Under the pieces are notes generated by a model, which was given only the letters and a program-made list of their open reading frames with translations, made no database searches and was not told the origin of the DNA. A program made the translations under genes and the position numbers. Positions 13,966 through 14,596 of a stretch of 14,596 nt of DNA are shown here, piece by piece. Position 1 is the stretch's first letter, and the number at the start of each line of letters is the position of its first letter. The DNA is from Coprobacillus sp. CAG:698 (lineage in GTDB: Bacteria; Bacillota_I; Bacilli_A; ML615J-28; CAG-698), in the NCBI GenBank assembly GCA_000431235.1, contig HF988714.1:1-14596 (forward strand), written 5' to 3'.

Positions 13966-14154
13966 ATGCCTAAAACCATAGTTAGAGAAAACGAATCAAT
14001 TGAAGATACTCTTAAACGTTTCAAACGTGATGTGTCAAGAAGTGGTACCCTTCAAGAAGCACGTAAAAGAGAACACTTTTTAAAGCCTAGTGACATTAAA
14101 AAGATGAAAAAAAGAGCAGCTAAAAAGAATCAATATCGTCGTAATAATTACTAA
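13966..14154 (+). CDS. rpsU: 30S ribosomal protein S21
   Basis: A 62-residue, strongly basic ribosomal protein of the small subunit, located near the mRNA exit/anti-Shine-Dalgarno region and involved in initiation. The N-terminal P-K-T-I-V-R-E-N-E-S-I-E-D-T-L-K-R-F-K and the basic R-K-R-E-H-F-L-K-P-S with K-K-x-x-R-x-x-A-K-K-N tail are typical of S21. The ATG at 13966 is used because AAAGGAGGG lies about 6 nt upstream; an in-frame ATG at 13942 is upstream of that site and is rejected. It is monocistronic, with its own promoter and terminator. In B. subtilis rpsU is followed by yqeY and then the yqf genes; here yqfC follows directly. Confidence 0.96.
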   Translation: MPKTIVRENESIEDTLKRFKRDVSRSGTLQEARKREHFLKPSDIKKMKKRAAKKNQYRRNNY

Positions 14155-14179
14155 GATATATTCTAATAGCAAATTCAAT

Positions 14180-14211
14180 AAAAAAACTTGGGTTAAATAC
14201 CCTGTTTTTTT
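14180..14211 (+). terminator. intrinsic terminator after rpsU
   Basis: Inner stem GGGT/ACCC (14190-14193 with 14199-14202, loop TAAAT), a small TT/T internal loop, a C-G pair (14187/14204), then seven A-T pairs between an A-tract (14180-14186) and a T-tract (14205-14211). The A-stem-T layout would also work on the opposite strand. Confidence 0.8.
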
Positions 14212-14233
14212 ATGCTTTTTTTATGTTTGTAAT

Positions 14234-14241
14234 CATATAAT
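14234..14241 (+). promoter_or_regulatory. possible -10 element for yqfC-yqfD
   Basis: CATATAAT reads as a sigma-E -10 (consensus CATACAnT) and contains a sigma-A TATAAT (14236-14241). No good -35 is visible at either spacing. It is placed between the rpsU terminator and the yqfC start, where a promoter is expected. Confidence 0.35.
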
Positions 14242-14255
14242 TAAGTGGTGATAAA

Positions 14256-14453
14256 ATGTTTGATGATCGTAAAATAATATATGCAAATAATAAATTATCT
14301 ATTTTTAGTTATACTGATTTAAAAGAATTATCAGATGAGAAAATTATAATAGATTTTTATGAAATCATAGGAAATGATTTACGCATACAAGAAATGGATG
14401 ATTATTTTGTAGTTATATCAGGAAAAATTAGAGAGGTTAAACTTAGTGAATAA
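14256..14453 (+). CDS. yqfC: YqfC-family sporulation protein
   Basis: A 65-residue soluble protein rich in beta strands. It resembles B. subtilis YqfC (about 93 aa), a sporulation protein of unknown mechanism: both share a middle strand ending in I-x-G-x-x-L-x-I or equivalent, and a final strand with V-x-x-x-G-x-I (here F-V-V-I-S-G-K-I-R-E-V-K, residues 51-62). It is clearly shorter, lacking most of the basic N-terminal extension. GTGGTGA lies 4 nt before the ATG. The stop overlaps the next gene's GTG by 8 nt, matching the tight yqfC-yqfD pairing of spore formers. The assignment depends strongly on the rpsU and yqfD context. Confidence 0.65.
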   Translation: MFDDRKIIYANNKLSIFSYTDLKELSDEKIIIDFYEIIGNDLRIQEMDDYFVVISGKIREVKLSE

Positions 14454-14596
14454 ATATAAAGTCCAATGTAGTAATTCTGATTTTGAAAAGGTCAAAGATA
14501 CAAAAGTATATAATATAAAAGTTGATGGTGAAAAAACAATATTTTATACTAATACGATAAAAAATCTTGATGATAGTTTTTTAATTGAAAATATAT
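14446..14596 (+). CDS. yqfD: YqfD-like sporulation protein, N-terminal fragment (runs off window)
   Basis: The reading frame begins at GTG 14446, overlapping yqfC by 8 nt, and stays open for 50 codons to the window end. GAGAGG lies 9-10 nt upstream. The visible part (starting M-N-K-Y-K-V-Q-C-S, then V-Y-N-I-K-V-D and T-I-F-Y-T-N) is hydrophilic and beta-like, as expected before the membrane segment of YqfD, a sporulation protein of about 400 aa in B. subtilis. The sequence similarity is too slight to prove this alone; position directly after yqfC is the main evidence. An N-terminus shorter than usual is suggested. Confidence 0.55.
   Translation, partial: MNKYKVQCSNSDFEKVKDTKVYNIKVDGEKTIFYTNTIKNLDDSFLIENI

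Noticed and set aside
1..14596. CRISPR arrays, insertion sequences, tRNA/rRNA genes, prophage or defence genes
   Set aside because: None visible: no regular repeats, transposase motifs, CCA-ended clover-leaf sequences or phage proteins; the content is conserved chromosomal genes.

Overview
This is chromosomal DNA from a very AT-rich, endospore-forming member of the Firmicutes (Bacillota), probably an uncultured or gut-type Bacilli/Erysipelotrichia-like lineage. Every recognisable gene lies on the + strand. Many ribosome binding sites follow the same GAGGTG-plus-about-5-nt pattern. TGA is a stop (spmA, trkA) and TGG encodes Trp, so the standard bacterial code applies and this is not a Mycoplasma/Spiroplasma-type genome. 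Several blocks keep the Bacillus subtilis gene order: dacB-spmA-spmB-(x)-rluB, cmk-S1 homologue-der-(x)-spoIVA, and rpsU-(genes lost)-yqfC-yqfD.

Layout. Bases 29-2092 hold an overlapping dacB-spmA-spmB operon (spore cortex and core maturation), closed by a hairpin terminator. Bases 2191-3093 hold a stand-alone beta-propeller lactonase-like gene with its own promoter. Bases 3156-6743 hold rluB-trkA-trkH, a 23S rRNA pseudouridine synthase joined to a complete Trk potassium uptake pair. Bases 6833-10350 hold a cytidylate kinase fused in frame to a ribosomal protein S1 homologue, followed by the ribosome-assembly GTPase der and a terminator. Bases 10391-12167 hold a small SpoVIF-like gene and the spore coat ATPase spoIVA, with a sigma-E-like promoter before spoIVA and a strong terminator after it. 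A 244-base gap follows, containing a 17-bp G.U-containing hairpin. Bases 12412-13858 hold rdgB overlapping a choline-kinase-like phosphotransferase. Bases 13966-14211 hold rpsU with promoter and terminator. Bases 14256-14596 hold yqfC and the first 50 codons of a yqfD-like gene cut by the window edge.

The genes fall into two themes: endospore formation (dacB, spmA, spmB, spoVIF-like, spoIVA, yqfC, yqfD-like) and translation or housekeeping (rluB, cmk/S1, der, rdgB, rpsU, trkAH). I found no mobile elements, CRISPR, tRNA/rRNA genes, phage genes or defence islands, and no wholly new multi-gene system. The points most worth a second look are local: the cmk-S1 fusion with an intact internal ribosome binding site and ATG; the spoVIF-like Shine-Dalgarno buried in the der terminator stem; and the strand-asymmetric hairpin between spoIVA and rdgB.
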